The notes under the pieces are model-generated. The model worked only from the letters and a program-made list of their open reading frames with translations. It ran no database searches and had not been told where the DNA came from. The position numbers and the translations under genes are program-made. This document shows, in pieces, positions 1 through 10,660 of a DNA stretch of 64,000 nt. The stretch is taken from positions 532,501-596,500 of the forward strand of contig JAEMWC010000157.1 in assembly GCA_016490735.1 (NCBI GenBank), read 5' to 3'. How positions within the stretch are numbered: the stretch's first letter is position 1; each line of letters begins with the position of its first letter. This DNA comes from Pachyseris speciosa. Taxonomy: Eukaryota; Cnidaria; Anthozoa; Scleractinia; Pachyseridae.

Positions 1-599
1 TGGAACGCCTGGAAAGCAAGGACAGTAGGAAAGCTTGGGATGAAATTGTTAGAGCTTTGAACGATAAACAAGGCATCACGAAAACAGTAGATCAGTGCCA
101 GCGCAAGATGAAGCACCTCAAGAATCTATACAAGGAAAAGAAAGACTGGAACCGCAAACAAAGTGGGGGAAATATCCAAAAGAGCCCCCACTACGATGCC
201 GTAGACGCGGTGCTAGGCTGCAGGGATGTAATAACCTGCAATAAGCTGAGACAAGTCGGGATCACCACGCCGGAGCCAGCGCTAGATGCCGAGCAAACAC
301 CAGAAGGACGCTCTACTCCTTCGCCCGCTACCTCCAGTTCGACAAACTCGGAGTCGGGTGCCGAGACCACACGCCGCAAAGAGCGCAAAAACCGACGAAA
401 GCGCACAAGAGCGGCTGAAAGCGACTCAGAGGAGGAAGGCTTCAGGGATGTAATGAAAAAGCTCTCAGGCGAGGATGACGCCTTGAGTCGAGCCATAGAG
501 GGGATGCAAACCGCCCAGGCCCAACAAAATCAGCTAATGACCCAGCTCTTGGGGTCATTTAACTGCTACATGGACGCAAAAACATCAAAAAAAGAGTAA
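1..599 (+). CDS. Myb/SANT-like (MADF/trihelix) protein of a PIF/Harbinger transposon, 5' partial
   Basis: The reading frame is open from the left edge of the window to a TAA at 597-599, so the N-terminus lies outside. The visible start has the spaced tryptophans and helices of a trihelix/MADF DNA-binding domain (WDEIVRAL, then CQRKMKHLKNLYKEKKDW). A Ser/Thr/Pro-rich linker follows, then a basic KERKNRRKRTR stretch that could be a nuclear localisation signal, and a Gln-rich C-terminal helix. PIF/Harbinger elements encode such a Myb-like protein beside the transposase, and a Harbinger-type transposase lies convergently on the minus strand 450 bp away. By analogy with that family it would bind the terminal repeats and help bring the transposase into the nucleus. 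A host MADF gene is the alternative. The frame is unbroken in the visible part. Confidence 0.65.
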   Translation, partial: ERLESKDSRKAWDEIVRALNDKQGITKTVDQCQRKMKHLKNLYKEKKDWNRKQSGGNIQKSPHYDAVDAVLGCRDVITCNKLRQVGITTPEPALDAEQTPEGRSTPSPATSSSTNSESGAETTRRKERKNRRKRTRAAESDSEEEGFRDVMKKLSGEDDALSRAIEGMQTAQAQQNQLMTQLLGSFNCYMDAKTSKKE

Positions 600-1045
600 T
601 GACAGAGACACTGAACTGTTTTAGTATGTGATTCACGTAACCAAATTTCTGAACCAAACCTCTATGGAACTGTTTTAAGTATATATATTATACGTTCTGT
701 TACGCAAATCAAAGTGGTTCTACTGATAATCATTTTCACAACAAAAGTGGATTTTATTTAGAATATTCACTCGTAATCATACTGTGTAAGATTTTTATAA
801 GCTTTCTTTAAACTTGATTCATGAATGGGGGTGTGAAATATGGTAATGTTATCTGCAAATTTTCGAAAATTGCTTTTCTTTTATCAAATTATAAACAATA
901 ATTATTTGAAATCAGAAAAAAATGTACTATATATGAATTAAACAGGGCATTATTTTACGGACAAAAACTCGTGAACTGCAGCTGTTGTTTAAAATAGTAC
1001 ATAAATTTAAGGAAATATAATAAAATATTAAACCGACATTCTAGT
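600..1045. other. Noncoding spacer between the two Harbinger genes
   Basis: AT-rich sequence between two convergent open frames. I see no coding signal or repeat in it; it presumably holds both 3' ends. Confidence 0.5.
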
Positions 1046-1830
1046 TCATGTGACTCTCATTTCGAAAGTCAAAACAAGATCCTTTAGCAAATCCCGTATT
1101 TCATCTCCTTCGTCCATTACATCGTCGTTTCTATCGCCATTGCCGCGGTCATAATCGTCCCCGTCGTCATCCCAGGGATCATTTTGGTTTACACAAATGT
1201 TATGCAGCACTATACATGCAACAGCACATTTAATAGCAAACTCGAGGGAACTGTCGAAGCGTTTCTGTAGCACCCCATCTGCTTTTTAAAATCCCAAACG
1301 CCCTTTCAACTGTCACTCTTGCCCTGCTCAACTCTTTATTAAGGTTTTCTCTTCTGGATCCCTTGTTCCTTCGGGAAAAGGTTTTATTAGCCAGGGAGCC
1401 TGTGGGTACGCACTATCTCCAACCAGGTACGGACGAATGTCTCTCCCTCCAATAGTTACAACAGGAGCTTGTAATATATTACCTCTCTCTGCGTTATAGT
1501 ACAATTCGCTATTTCGTAACACTCTAGCATTGTGAGCACTCCCCGGAAAACCACACACTGCATCGATAAACTTGCCCCTTCCCTCCACTACTGCCTGGAT
1601 AATGAAATCGTGTTGCTGATAACTACTGAAATAGTCGAGCGCATTTTCTCGGGGTGCGATAATTTTTATGTGTGTCCCGTCGATTGCACCGGCAACGTTA
1701 ACCAACTCTGAACGTGTGTTCTCACGAAAAGTTTCTATAGATGCCGCTGTTTCTGCCGGTGTTGTAGGAAATTTGATAAACTGATCACTAGCATCAAAAA
1801 GCGCATTTACGACGTCTTGGTCGGCTTCAA
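1046..1830 (-). pseudogene. PIF/Harbinger (HARBI1-like, DDE_Tnp_4) transposase, frameshifted and N-truncated
   Basis: Read from 1830 to 1046, the translation runs IKFPTTPAETA, then the first catalytic Asp in GAIDGTHIK, the second in YLVGDSAYP, the conserved Glu region TVERAFGILKSRW, and the closing helix ACIVLHNIC, followed by an acidic tail. This order is diagnostic of the HARBI1 family. The frame is broken twice: a stop follows GTRDPEEKTLIKS near 1328, and a second shift lies at about 1275 after the KSRW motif. Sequence resembling the N-terminal helix-turn-helix region is missing upstream of about 1830, where unrelated AT-rich repeat begins. The catalytic residues are readable but no single frame makes the protein, so this is a dead copy. 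The Myb-like gene at 1-599 is its probable partner. Confidence 0.85.
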
Positions 1831-1908
1831 TTACGGTAATTATAATTATAATTGACCCGCTAATTATAATTGATCCGCTAATTATTCAGCTTGTGTGGTA
1901 TATACTAA

Positions 1909-2016
1909 AACAATTATTCACCTCAGCGTCAGTGAAAGTAGTGGATATTTACCTCGCCGCTTCGCGGCTCGGTAAATATCCACCACTATTCACCTCCACT
2001 TCGGTGGATAATTGTT
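1909..2016. repeat. Hairpin MITE-like repeat
   Basis: Nested inverted repeats. The outer arms are AACAATTATTCACC and GGTGGATAATTGTT. The inner arms (about 1937-1953 and 1972-1988, 16 of 17 paired) flank a GC-rich self-complementary core around CGCTTCGCGG. It sits where the N-terminal part of the adjacent transposase should be. Confidence 0.6.
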
Positions 2017-2695
2017 AACTATTCGAAGGACGTTCACGCTCGTTTTGCGCATCAGGACTGCGCACGCTATGTGTGACGTAATATGGCATTATGGAATGCA
2101 CACGAGGAATCGAATTTCTGCAGTGTCCTGTTGAGAGCCTAGAGTAACCGGAGGAGGGGGGGGGGGGGGGGGGGGACTCCAAGAAAAATCGGGTGGGGTG
2201 TGCGGCCCGCTTTCTGAAACCCTTACCCTATTTTAGACCAAAATCTGTGACTTTCAGACCTGATAAAAAAAATTCGATACCCAATTTCAGACTTATTTCA
2301 CGTACATGGTTGGCACAAACATAATTAAAAAAGAAGGGCTTTTGTGGATGGTCTTCGCCTCATGATGAAGAAGTAGCTTCATCTAAAAAACATTCCCAAC
2401 TCAACACCAGAGTGCACAAACCATACCCTATTTCAGACCAAAACGGCTAAAAACCCAGACCCTTTGGGACTGCACCAGGGGCTGGAGTACAAGCATTTAT
2501 ACTTCCAAACAGGGCCCGCACAGCAAGTTTGTAACTGGGGTGGGGCTCGCTTCAAAGGTGTTAGCGTGAGTCAACTAGGGGGGGTCAGGGGGCATGCTCC
2601 CCAGGGAAAATTTTTAAAATAAAGTCCTCTAAAATTGGTGGAAATGCATTTAAAACTAACATGGTGTGGTGAAACTTATATACTTTAAAAGTGGG
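2017..2695. other. Decayed repeats, poly-G run, no gene
   Basis: Contains a G run of about 20 nt at 2157-2176 and low-copy-looking phrases repeated elsewhere in the window, for example the GGGGGCATGCTCCC block at about 2590, which recurs near 10497. No coding signal was seen. Confidence 0.5.
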
Positions 2696-3550
2696 CGGCG
2701 GGTTTCTTTTGCAGGTCACGGGTCACGGGCCACAGGTCACGGGTCACAGGTCATTTTTTTCCGAGAATTGTACCACTACAGTGACTTAAACCTTTTATTA
2801 CGGACTTAAAGCAACCCTGGACGGCAATCAATCGGAAGTCAAGATGGCCTTGTTGATGACCGCAATTTGCGTAATGCTCTTGCCGTCCACCTAACGTCGC
2901 GGCAGCCATTCCCACAAGTTTGGCGGTTCTCGAGAACGCGAGTTTCCTTATCAATTTTACCTTTGAAATCCATGTCTTTTCCAAGGCAAATCTGGATTAT
3001 ATTCTAAACTAGCGATATGAGATCGCATAGGCGAAAGCTATTGTTTTTTTCTTTTTTCTTTCCAGTGCAAAAATGCAAATTTGCAGCGACAACGACTACG
3101 GCGAATGCTGGAAGCGAAGTTCCCGCCGTTGCTAAAAATGGGTAAATATATCTTTCCTTTTCATTGCATTTGCCTCTGCATTTCCCCGAAATTTACCCGA
3201 TTTTCAAAACAAAGCTGACAGGATTATTTAGCTAACCTTGAACATGACTGAAAGCTCAATTTATTTGTGAGATGTTTTATCTCGCTAACTTTTTATTTTT
3301 ATGTTTTAACTCGCTAACAAGTTTCTCGCATCCCTAAAAGAAGCCATAGTGAAGAAAAACCTTTAACTTTTCGCGCACAGGACGACGTTCTAGTCCCATT
3401 CCCCCTCGCCATGCTTTTCCGTCCTAGGGTCCGCCGCCAGGGTTGCTTAAGGTTTAAGTGGTTAGTTGTCACATTAATTGAAAGTCACTCTTGTGGTATA
3501 AATCTCGGGAAAATGACCTGTGACCCGTGACCTGCAAAAGAAACCCGCCA
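2696..3550. mobile_element. Long-TIR nonautonomous DNA transposon, 855 bp, 9-bp TSD
   Basis: The ends are inverted copies: GGCGGGTTTCTTTTGCAGG on the left and its complement on the right. Imperfect inversion continues inward for more than 100 bp, including ACTTAAACC and GCAACCCTGG on both sides. A perfect 9-bp direct repeat AAAAGTGGG flanks the element (2687-2695 and 3551-3559). Long TIRs with a 9-bp duplication fit a Mutator-like (MULE) origin. The interior codes for no recognisable transposase. Confidence 0.7.
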
Positions 3551-4423
3551 AAAAGTGGGGGACTTAAGCCCCCCCAGCCCCTCCCCCTGTGCGGTGACTG
3601 CCAAAATGCAACTAATTGTTATTCTAACTAAAGGAATGACAGCAGTCACAAATATTTACTTAATGGCCATTCCCTTGTAACAAATTTGAACACTTGAAAC
3701 CCTTTAATCTTTCATTCTGTTTATTTCCAAAACGAGCCAAGTGACCCCTCAATGTGGTTATCCTCTCTGACACAAGTTAGCCAGCTCAGTAACAGACCGT
3801 AAGCTGTCGTACGTTTTTTCTCAGTATTTTTGATGCAAACAACAGTCCTCCAGAAATCAGTTAATACAGTGGATGTGTAAGTCACTCAGTTTCTTTCAAT
3901 GGCTTTGAGTCATCATCACCATGAATATTGGCAGTGACAGTTAATTTGTTGTATTAGAATTGGTACCTTTAACAGGTTAAAATGAGTTTTGGTCACACCC
4001 ACAAAACAACATTCTAATACCTTTTGGGGGTGTTTTAAAGTTTTCTGACAGGTACCCTGTTGTTTCTCTAGGGGAGTACCCCCCTCCACCCAGATACTCT
4101 CCTCAGTCAGCCAAAAATTGGTGGGAAAAGGAAGCACATGTATGAGGATTAATTTAATTAGTCATTGCTGGACATTATTGCTTGATTTTGGTTGGCTAGG
4201 GTACCGCTAATGATACAAACAATAATATTGAGAAAGAAAAATGTTGATTTCTGGCAAGCAAGAACTTTGTGGAGATCAGGGGGGAAATATGACTCCCTAA
4301 AATCGACTGCATGGAAGGCTAGAACGAAAATGCAAAACAAGTGGTAACCAAATTATGACAATCAATGTTGGTTCATGAATTGATTGATTGAAATATCAAT
4401 AATCATACAAAGCTGGAACATCA
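3551..4423. other. Noncoding stretch
   Basis: No gene, RNA or clear repeat recognised. Short open frames here lack any familiar motif. Confidence 0.4.
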
Positions 4424-4598
4424 ATAGGCCATTTCTGAATTACCTTTGACCTTTTTTGAAAGTGAGGCCTTCTGTGTTCATCCTTTCATGTGAAAATAAG
4501 GTTTGATTCACAAACAACTGTTAAACTCATTTTTGTATGAATGGTTGAGCACCACCCTTTGAAAAAGAGGCCAAAGGTAATTTGGAAATGGTCTAATT
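4424..4598. mobile_element. MITE, about 175 bp
   Basis: Terminal inverted repeats AGGCCATTTC (left) and GAAATGGTCT (right), with a further pair AATTACCTTTG and CAAAGGTAATTT just inside. TA flanks both ends, consistent with a TA-targeting superfamily. Noncoding. Confidence 0.55.
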
Positions 4599-4949
4599 GT
4601 TCATTGATTATCAATACTGGCATCTGCAACTTCTACAGTAGTTGTAGTTATCACCATTTGGTGTCTCTGTAGCATTATTTGCCTTAAAAAATATTGTCAA
4701 AACCAATGATTGATCATCGATTTTATCCATTATTCAGCCCCAGCTATGAGATCAAATGTCAAAATAATGACATTGGCTTTACATCTAAAACTTATTGTGA
4801 CTTTCCTGCTGTTCACACCTTTTCCTCCCTATTTTAAATTATCATACATTACCAAAAATGACCATAACCCTCCCACCCCCGCCCCCCCTCCCCCCAAAAA
4901 AAAATGGAGAAAAAATATTAGAGAAAAAATTCTAGATTAGAGATACAAA

Positions 4950-5383
4950 AGCATGCCTTTTCTAGATTTGGTGTAAGACTGTGGAATGAGATGCTTTGTC
5001 ATATAACAGATTTGCTGAAGGAAACATTTAAAAAGGTCCTCTTTCAATTGCTTTTTGATATTAATTTTTGGGAAAAGAAGATAACTACATTGAAATACCA
5101 GCGATTAATAAAGATTAATTAAATAGCTCTATTTATATATTTAACTCTGAATCACTTATTTATTTTCTGACTTTTCTTGCAGAGTTAGAACTCCTTTTAG
5201 CATATCTTCCTGTTTTTCAGTTTAGTTTTAGTCCATCTTTTTGTTATGGTCCTTCTTGTTATTTCTCTTAGCTTTGGTCATTTTGTCCTGCTGTGATTAG
5301 CATTGTAGCTATTTGCAGGACAAACTGTTGGTTTTATTGTAAAGAATGTGTAATAAAGTTGTTGTTGTTGTTGTTGTTGTTGT
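4950..5383 (+). mobile_element. 5'-truncated LINE: RT C-terminus, 3'UTR and (GTT)n tail
   Basis: 4950-5122 translates to the end of a non-LTR reverse transcriptase ORF (SRFGVRLWNEMLCH, then KETFKKVLFQLLFDI) with its stop at 5120-5122. About 230 bp of untranslated sequence follows, then a (GTT)n tract at 5358-5383. C-terminal RT remnant plus microsatellite tail is the usual form of a dead CR1/L2-like copy. Clade assignment is tentative because the catalytic domain is absent. Confidence 0.7.
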
Positions 5384-6261
5384 AGGATAACATTGAACCA
5401 TGTAACCATATATCCTTGGGCAGGGGGTATTGTTTGATGCCACTTGGGGTTTGAATGACTGACCCCGTTGAGGCCAAAAATAACCATGTGTAGGACAAAG
5501 CCCTCTGTTTTAAATTCACAATAGCACTAATATCTAGTCATGAAAACGATCTAATGCTGACTGATGACCTGCTAAATGAATACAGATAAACATTGCTGAT
5601 TTTAGACCTTGCTTGTTCCCAGGGCTTTTCCCTAACTTTTCCCTGCCCCCAAGTGAGGGAATTATGCACATGTCATCGGCTCCCCCATGGGGAGAGAGAT
5701 ATGTGGAGGAATACAAGGAGATGGATGGGATTCTTTGCCTGAGGGTAGGGGGAAATTTTGACATTGTTTTATGATCAAAGATTAGGGGCTGGGGGAATTC
5801 ACAAGTTTGAAAAGGATGTCATGGGGATCTTAAGCTGAGAGACACCTCACCCAGGGGAAATTCCTAAAGTTTGCTTGACTGATTTTACAATCCCCCCTGG
5901 TTAGCCTGGGGGACGACCCCACGGGGAAGCAGATGACATGTGCATTAGGACAGACTTGCATGTTTTTTTATACCCTGTCAAGGACAAAGGAGCCAAAAAC
6001 CATACCCTATCCAATGGCACATCCCTGAATAGGCCATATAGGGGAGTACCCCTAACCTGTGAAACTCACAAATGACGTAAGACAACTGAAAGAAAACAAA
6101 ACATTTTAAACAATAGCGTACAGCAAAATAATGGCTCATAAAACAAAGAAAACCTTGTCAGGTTCTTACACCGAGGTAAATCCAGACTTTTTGTCGTCCA
6201 ATTCCTCTTGCCAGGCTCCTGAAAAAAATGCCACTTGAATACCCTTAACTGCTCTTCTCTA
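5384..6261. other. Noncoding, decayed repeats
   Basis: Contains partial inverted blocks (ATGTCATC plus CCCCCATGGGG near 5670 and their complement near 5925), suggesting an old MITE. No gene recognised. Confidence 0.4.
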
Positions 6262-6868
6262 AATTAATGCACCTATCAATGTTGGTCCCGAGGGGGAGGG
6301 GGGATACGGGATGAGGTGGGGACTTTGATTGACATTTCCTGCCCTGGGTGGGGAATTTTGACCAACTTTGAAGAGCATGTTGGCCCCAGGGTGGGGAAGT
6401 TTGATCAAACTTGAGAACTGAGGAAATATTCACCAAAGACCGTTTCATAAGCTTGGGCTTTGCCATGGCAAAATGAATGCTGCCTTCTTGAAAAGCGACA
6501 AAGCAGAGGCTGGATTCGAGTGACTTGCCATCATGAAAATACTCAGAAGTCCCCGTGAGACACGAACAAGATGGAGGAAAGACAGGTAATGAAATTTTCC
6601 CAATCTGTTGTTACTATAAACCATCGGTAATTCTTTCCGTGTTCTTTCATTCCCGTTGTTATAAGGAAAACTGAGATTTTTAAACCTGGAGTGTTTGGTA
6701 TTGTTTAAGGATTTAACAGGTCAACCTCTTGGATCTCAATCCCTACAGTAGGGAATTTTGAACTCGAAACTTTACCCCAAGGGTGGGGGAGATTTGACAC
6801 AAATCAAAGTTCCCACCCTATCCCGTATCTCCCCCCTCGGGACTAACATTGATAGGTGCATAATGGCA
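6262..6868. mobile_element. TIR element, about 605 bp
   Basis: The left end TGCACCTATCAATGTTGGTC is repeated inverted at the right end. The similarity continues through a G-rich GATACGGGAT block and CCCAGGGTGGGG-like blocks for over 60 bp. The interior holds ATGGAGGAAAGACAG directly followed by GTAATG (6571-6591), which resembles a first coding exon and splice donor. No transposase and no convincing TSD. Confidence 0.6.
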
Positions 6869-7191
6869 AGCTAAAAACTAAAAAAAAGGTCCTTACCTAA
6901 AACATTCGCAAGCAAAACGACTAATTGCAAAGAAAGTGGAAACATAATGTAAACATCCACCGAAACCATGTTTGTGAGCGGTTTATATCCGTTTGTGGCC
7001 TGCGTCACGAAAGTTTGTCACGTGCAGGATCAAGGTACAATTTGCGTCATTACACAGACTACACACTTGTCGCGTAACCACACGGTTTCAAATTGTTTCT
7101 TTTTGCACCTAATCATTAAAAATTGCCGATTATCTAGGATTAACCTTCAGAAAACCAGATTGTCTGTGTAGAAATGTTGTTTTCTGTCTTA

Positions 7192-7724
7192 GGGCCTGTT
7201 TACATGGAGGGAGGGTGTCCCGCGAGTTACCCGGCTAGGTGAGTGGTGAGTTGAAACATGGCCCGCCTTTACATGCAACTCACCTAAGCGGGATAGTCAG
7301 TGGGCTATTTTTAGAGCGACCGTGATAACAGCAAACAAGATGGCGGACAAAGGAAACTTTTTTTAACGGTAAGTTCAATTTGTTGATCGCTCGTTCCGTT
7401 AGCGGCCGCTTTTTAGTGCGTAGGATTGTTATTTTGCTTTCTAGTAATTGATCGTTGTCACCAGGGGCAGTTAACTTTAAAAGCTGACCTGGAATGTATC
7501 GCTTCTTTCACGGTCTTCTAACCCGGCACGAACCGTTTACATGACAAAAAGCTAGCCCGCCTAGAAGGGTGCCCCGGGCAAGTAGACAGGGTGCCCCGGG
7601 AAGGCGGGCTACCCTGTCTAGCATGTAAACGCTTCAATACGTTTTCTAAAGACACGTATGAAAAGTTGGCCCTTCCAGAGTAGCACGGTTAGCCGGGGCA
7701 CCCTTCCTCCATGTAACCAGGCCC
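7192..7724. mobile_element. PIF/Harbinger-type nonautonomous element, 533 bp, TTA TSD
   Basis: Begins GGGCCTGTTTACATGG and ends with the inverted CCATGTAACCAGGCCC, flanked by TTA on both sides (7189-7191 and 7725-7727). TIRs starting GGGCCTG with a 3-bp TWA duplication are typical of Harbinger/Tourist elements. An interrupted second copy lies at 58301-60870. The interior carries AACAAGATGGCGGAC at about 7335 and GTAAGT at 7369-7374. It codes for no transposase. Confidence 0.8.
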
Positions 7725-8152
7725 TTAATAAAAAGTTGGTCCAAATATGGACAAAGAACTTGTCACGTGACGATTTCGCGCGGCGAGTTCGAGGAGTTCG
7801 TGTTGGGCAACTGAGAGAATGACATCTTTCTGCCTTTTCCAAACCTAAGGTAAGCACTTTTGGCATTATTTGTCATGTGAAATGCAAGGGAATATTGCAG
7901 TCTTGCAGTCTTCGTTCTTTACGGAGACTAAGCATAATTTCAAACAAATTTTATGTTTAATTTACTCCGCCATTAAGTTTAGCTAAATGGCGCGGCGCGC
8001 TGCTTTCACGTTAATTGTCGTTTCACGTGCTGATGTTGAACTGATGTTTCCTATGATGTTAAGTTCCCCAGTTTTGACCTCATGTTTACTTTGCGCTAAG
8101 TGTTTTACCTCTCTGGCCGCAAATCTCTCTTCTTTCTCGCGATATACGGGCT
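7725..8152. other. Noncoding stretch
   Basis: No gene or repeat recognised between two transposon copies. Confidence 0.4.
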
Positions 8153-8160
8153 CCTATTTT

Positions 8161-9671
8161 GGGCAAGTACTTAAATCTGGAACGGTGGAACGCCGGAACG
8201 ACGGAATACTTAAACCCGGAACGCCAGGGGCGTTTATAAAACCAGGATCGGATCGGATCTCGGATCGGACCGGACTGGGCCGGATGGGATCAGATTGGAG
8301 TGGTAAATCTCGGACCGGGTCAATGAAAGTCTCAAAAAAATGTAATCAAGAAAGTCAAACAAGTGACTGCGAAAGCCGTGACTGTAAGAGCTGAAAGCTC
8401 CTGCGGTTTATTTGCTTACATTATGTTATAAATGAAAGTGCTTCAGTGGAGCAACTCGAGTGAGAGGATAAATTGCGACATATTTATATAAATCACAGTT
8501 CAAAATATTCCCCGACTTAACTGAAAATAAAAGCCGATTCCATTGCAATTTAACTCCACAAATGAAGTCATGGCCCTTTTAGAAAAAAAAAGTTGTTTGC
8601 TCCAAACCAAGGGAAGTTTATGGTCATGTGCTAGGCAACCATAATAATTATTCCCATCTGTTGAGTTTCACTACAACCCAACAACATGCAATCCGAATAA
8701 GAAATATTAAGGAAAAACATTAATACAGACTTTTGCGTCTGAGTTCTCTGAATGAGAAGGACTAAAATGAATTTGTATGTCAGTGTTTCTCACAGGTACA
8801 ACTTATTGTGTGTGATTCATCCAGAGAATTGTTAAGACACACAAGTCCACGACATATTTTTTATCCGGAATGCGTAAAGGGGCAGTAACAACTTAAGCTT
8901 GCAAAGGCATTGTTGAGCGATGGAAGAGAACTGGAAGTGAGGCACTTTTCATTTTTAAGCATGTTTACTTTTTCTGATAAGATTTGCTTTAACATTTTGG
9001 GGGAAACCACTGCCCTGGTATGTAAAAAGCACACTTCCAGTTGCCATTCGTCACTAAAAGTTCCCACTGACTGCGTAAACACAACAGCCACCAACAAAAC
9101 CAGCGCCTTCTTACCACCATCTCCAAGTCATTATGACTACACATGAACATTTGCAAGAAACTGCAATGAAACATAGCATTTTTACTACCAAAGTAAGTAC
9201 TGTTCATTGTTCGAAATAAGGACATGTTTGACCTTCTTGATGTCGGATCCATGCTTGAGTCCCTTAATAAAAATTGTCATAATTATCCAAATGGCAGGGA
9301 AATTAATAAATTACGTATTGACATTGTTGGTAACGCGGTGAATGCAAACCAACGGGGTACAGCGAACCAGTATTTATGTATATAACAGCAGATTATTCTA
9401 TTATTCAGCTGATTTATTTCTTCTGCAAACTTCAGTATCAATGACAATGATTTCAGTTTCGATAACATGCAGCAGACATTTTTGGATATTGTAACGTCTA
9501 TGTGTTTGGCTGGGATGAAATAATAATGGAAAAATAATAACAAAAGCCAAAAACAACAAAACAAAACAAAACGATCAGTTTTAATTTACGCACTGTTCCG
9601 GGTTTAAGTATTCCGGCGTTCTGGCATTCCACTGTTCTACCGTTCCACCGTTCTGGGTTTAAGTACTTCCC
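8161..9671. mobile_element. TIR element, 1,511 bp, 8-bp TSD (hAT-like, no transposase)
   Basis: Flanked by a perfect 8-bp direct repeat CCTATTTT (8153-8160 and 9672-9679). The ends are inverted: GGGCAAGTACTTAAA on the left, TTTAAGTACTTCCC on the right. Inside them are further repeated GGAACG/CGTTCC and TACTTAAACCCGGAAC blocks. An 8-bp duplication is characteristic of hAT elements. A short GATCGG-type tandem repeat sits at about 8247-8290. The remaining interior has no recognisable protein. Confidence 0.7.
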
Positions 9672-9679
9672 CCTATTTT

Positions 9680-10658
9680 CAAAATGGCATCTAGTAATGA
9701 GTGGGAAACTTGCTGAAGTTGTGGAGGACAAGTTTGCTGAAAAAATTCAGAATGTAGTGGTTTGTCTTATACTGTAGTGACTGGGCCAGTTTTCTGTAAA
9801 GGAAAAGTTTTTACTTCAGTCAGAATACAGGTGTGGTTAAGTGGTTTGCGGAAATTGAGAATAAACCTCCCATAAGCGACCACTCAAAATGTCAAGCATA
9901 GGTGGTCGCTTACGGGAGGTGGTTGCTTACTAGAGTTCAGACCACAGGTGGTCTACTCTTTTTAGTCATAAGCATGAAGCATACTGAAGACAACAAGACA
10001 TCGATAACTTCGTTTAAATCAAAGACGAAGAGCCTTGGATATTACTTGGACCAAAATGTTAAAGAGAATACATTGACAGTTTTTATTTACAACATTGAAA
10101 GATTTTATTTACAACTGACCTATATCTCGCTTCGACTTCATGTATGTTTAGGCTCTTGACTTATTGTTGGCATTATAAAGTAAGTGCACTTTAAATTATA
10201 AGGTGTTTAGGTTGTCTGTTTATTTTCATGCTTTAAATTTACCATCTCAAATGTAAAAGTCATCCCTGGAAAAATTTATCCCGGATTGAATCCTATCGAT
10301 ACATGTTAACACAGCCTAACAATAATTTTCATTGCATGTACAATGTATTTAAGCTGATAATTGAAAGTAGAGTGTTTAATAATATTATTAGTGGAGTGCA
10401 GAGCTCTCAAGTTGGTTTGTTGGCAAAGAGTGAGATCTTCGACGGTGAAGCTGTTGTTTGTGACGCTGCAGGTGTCACCCCACTAGGGGGATCTGGGGGC
10501 ATGCTCCCGCAGGAAATTTTGAAAAATGGAAGTAGCTAAGACGTGTTTCCCTTCATTCTGAGCAGAAATGTGATGCTTTAAAAGCAACTGTTTAGATCCC
10601 AGAATCTTTTTATTGGACCAATATGAACTCTTTCTTAACATTCTGACTTACATGTATC
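9680..10658. other. Noncoding, small repeats
   Basis: A GTGGTCGCTTACGGGAGG motif at about 9902 is inverted at about 9867 (CCTCCCATAAGCGACCAC), giving a small hairpin. A GGGGGCATGCTCCC phrase near 10497 matches one near 2590. No gene recognised. Confidence 0.45.
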
Positions 10659-10660
10659 TA

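Noticed and set aside
2751..2984. 77-codon minus-strand frame in the long-TIR element
   Set aside because: Mostly the TIR itself; no domain recognised and no splice or promoter support.
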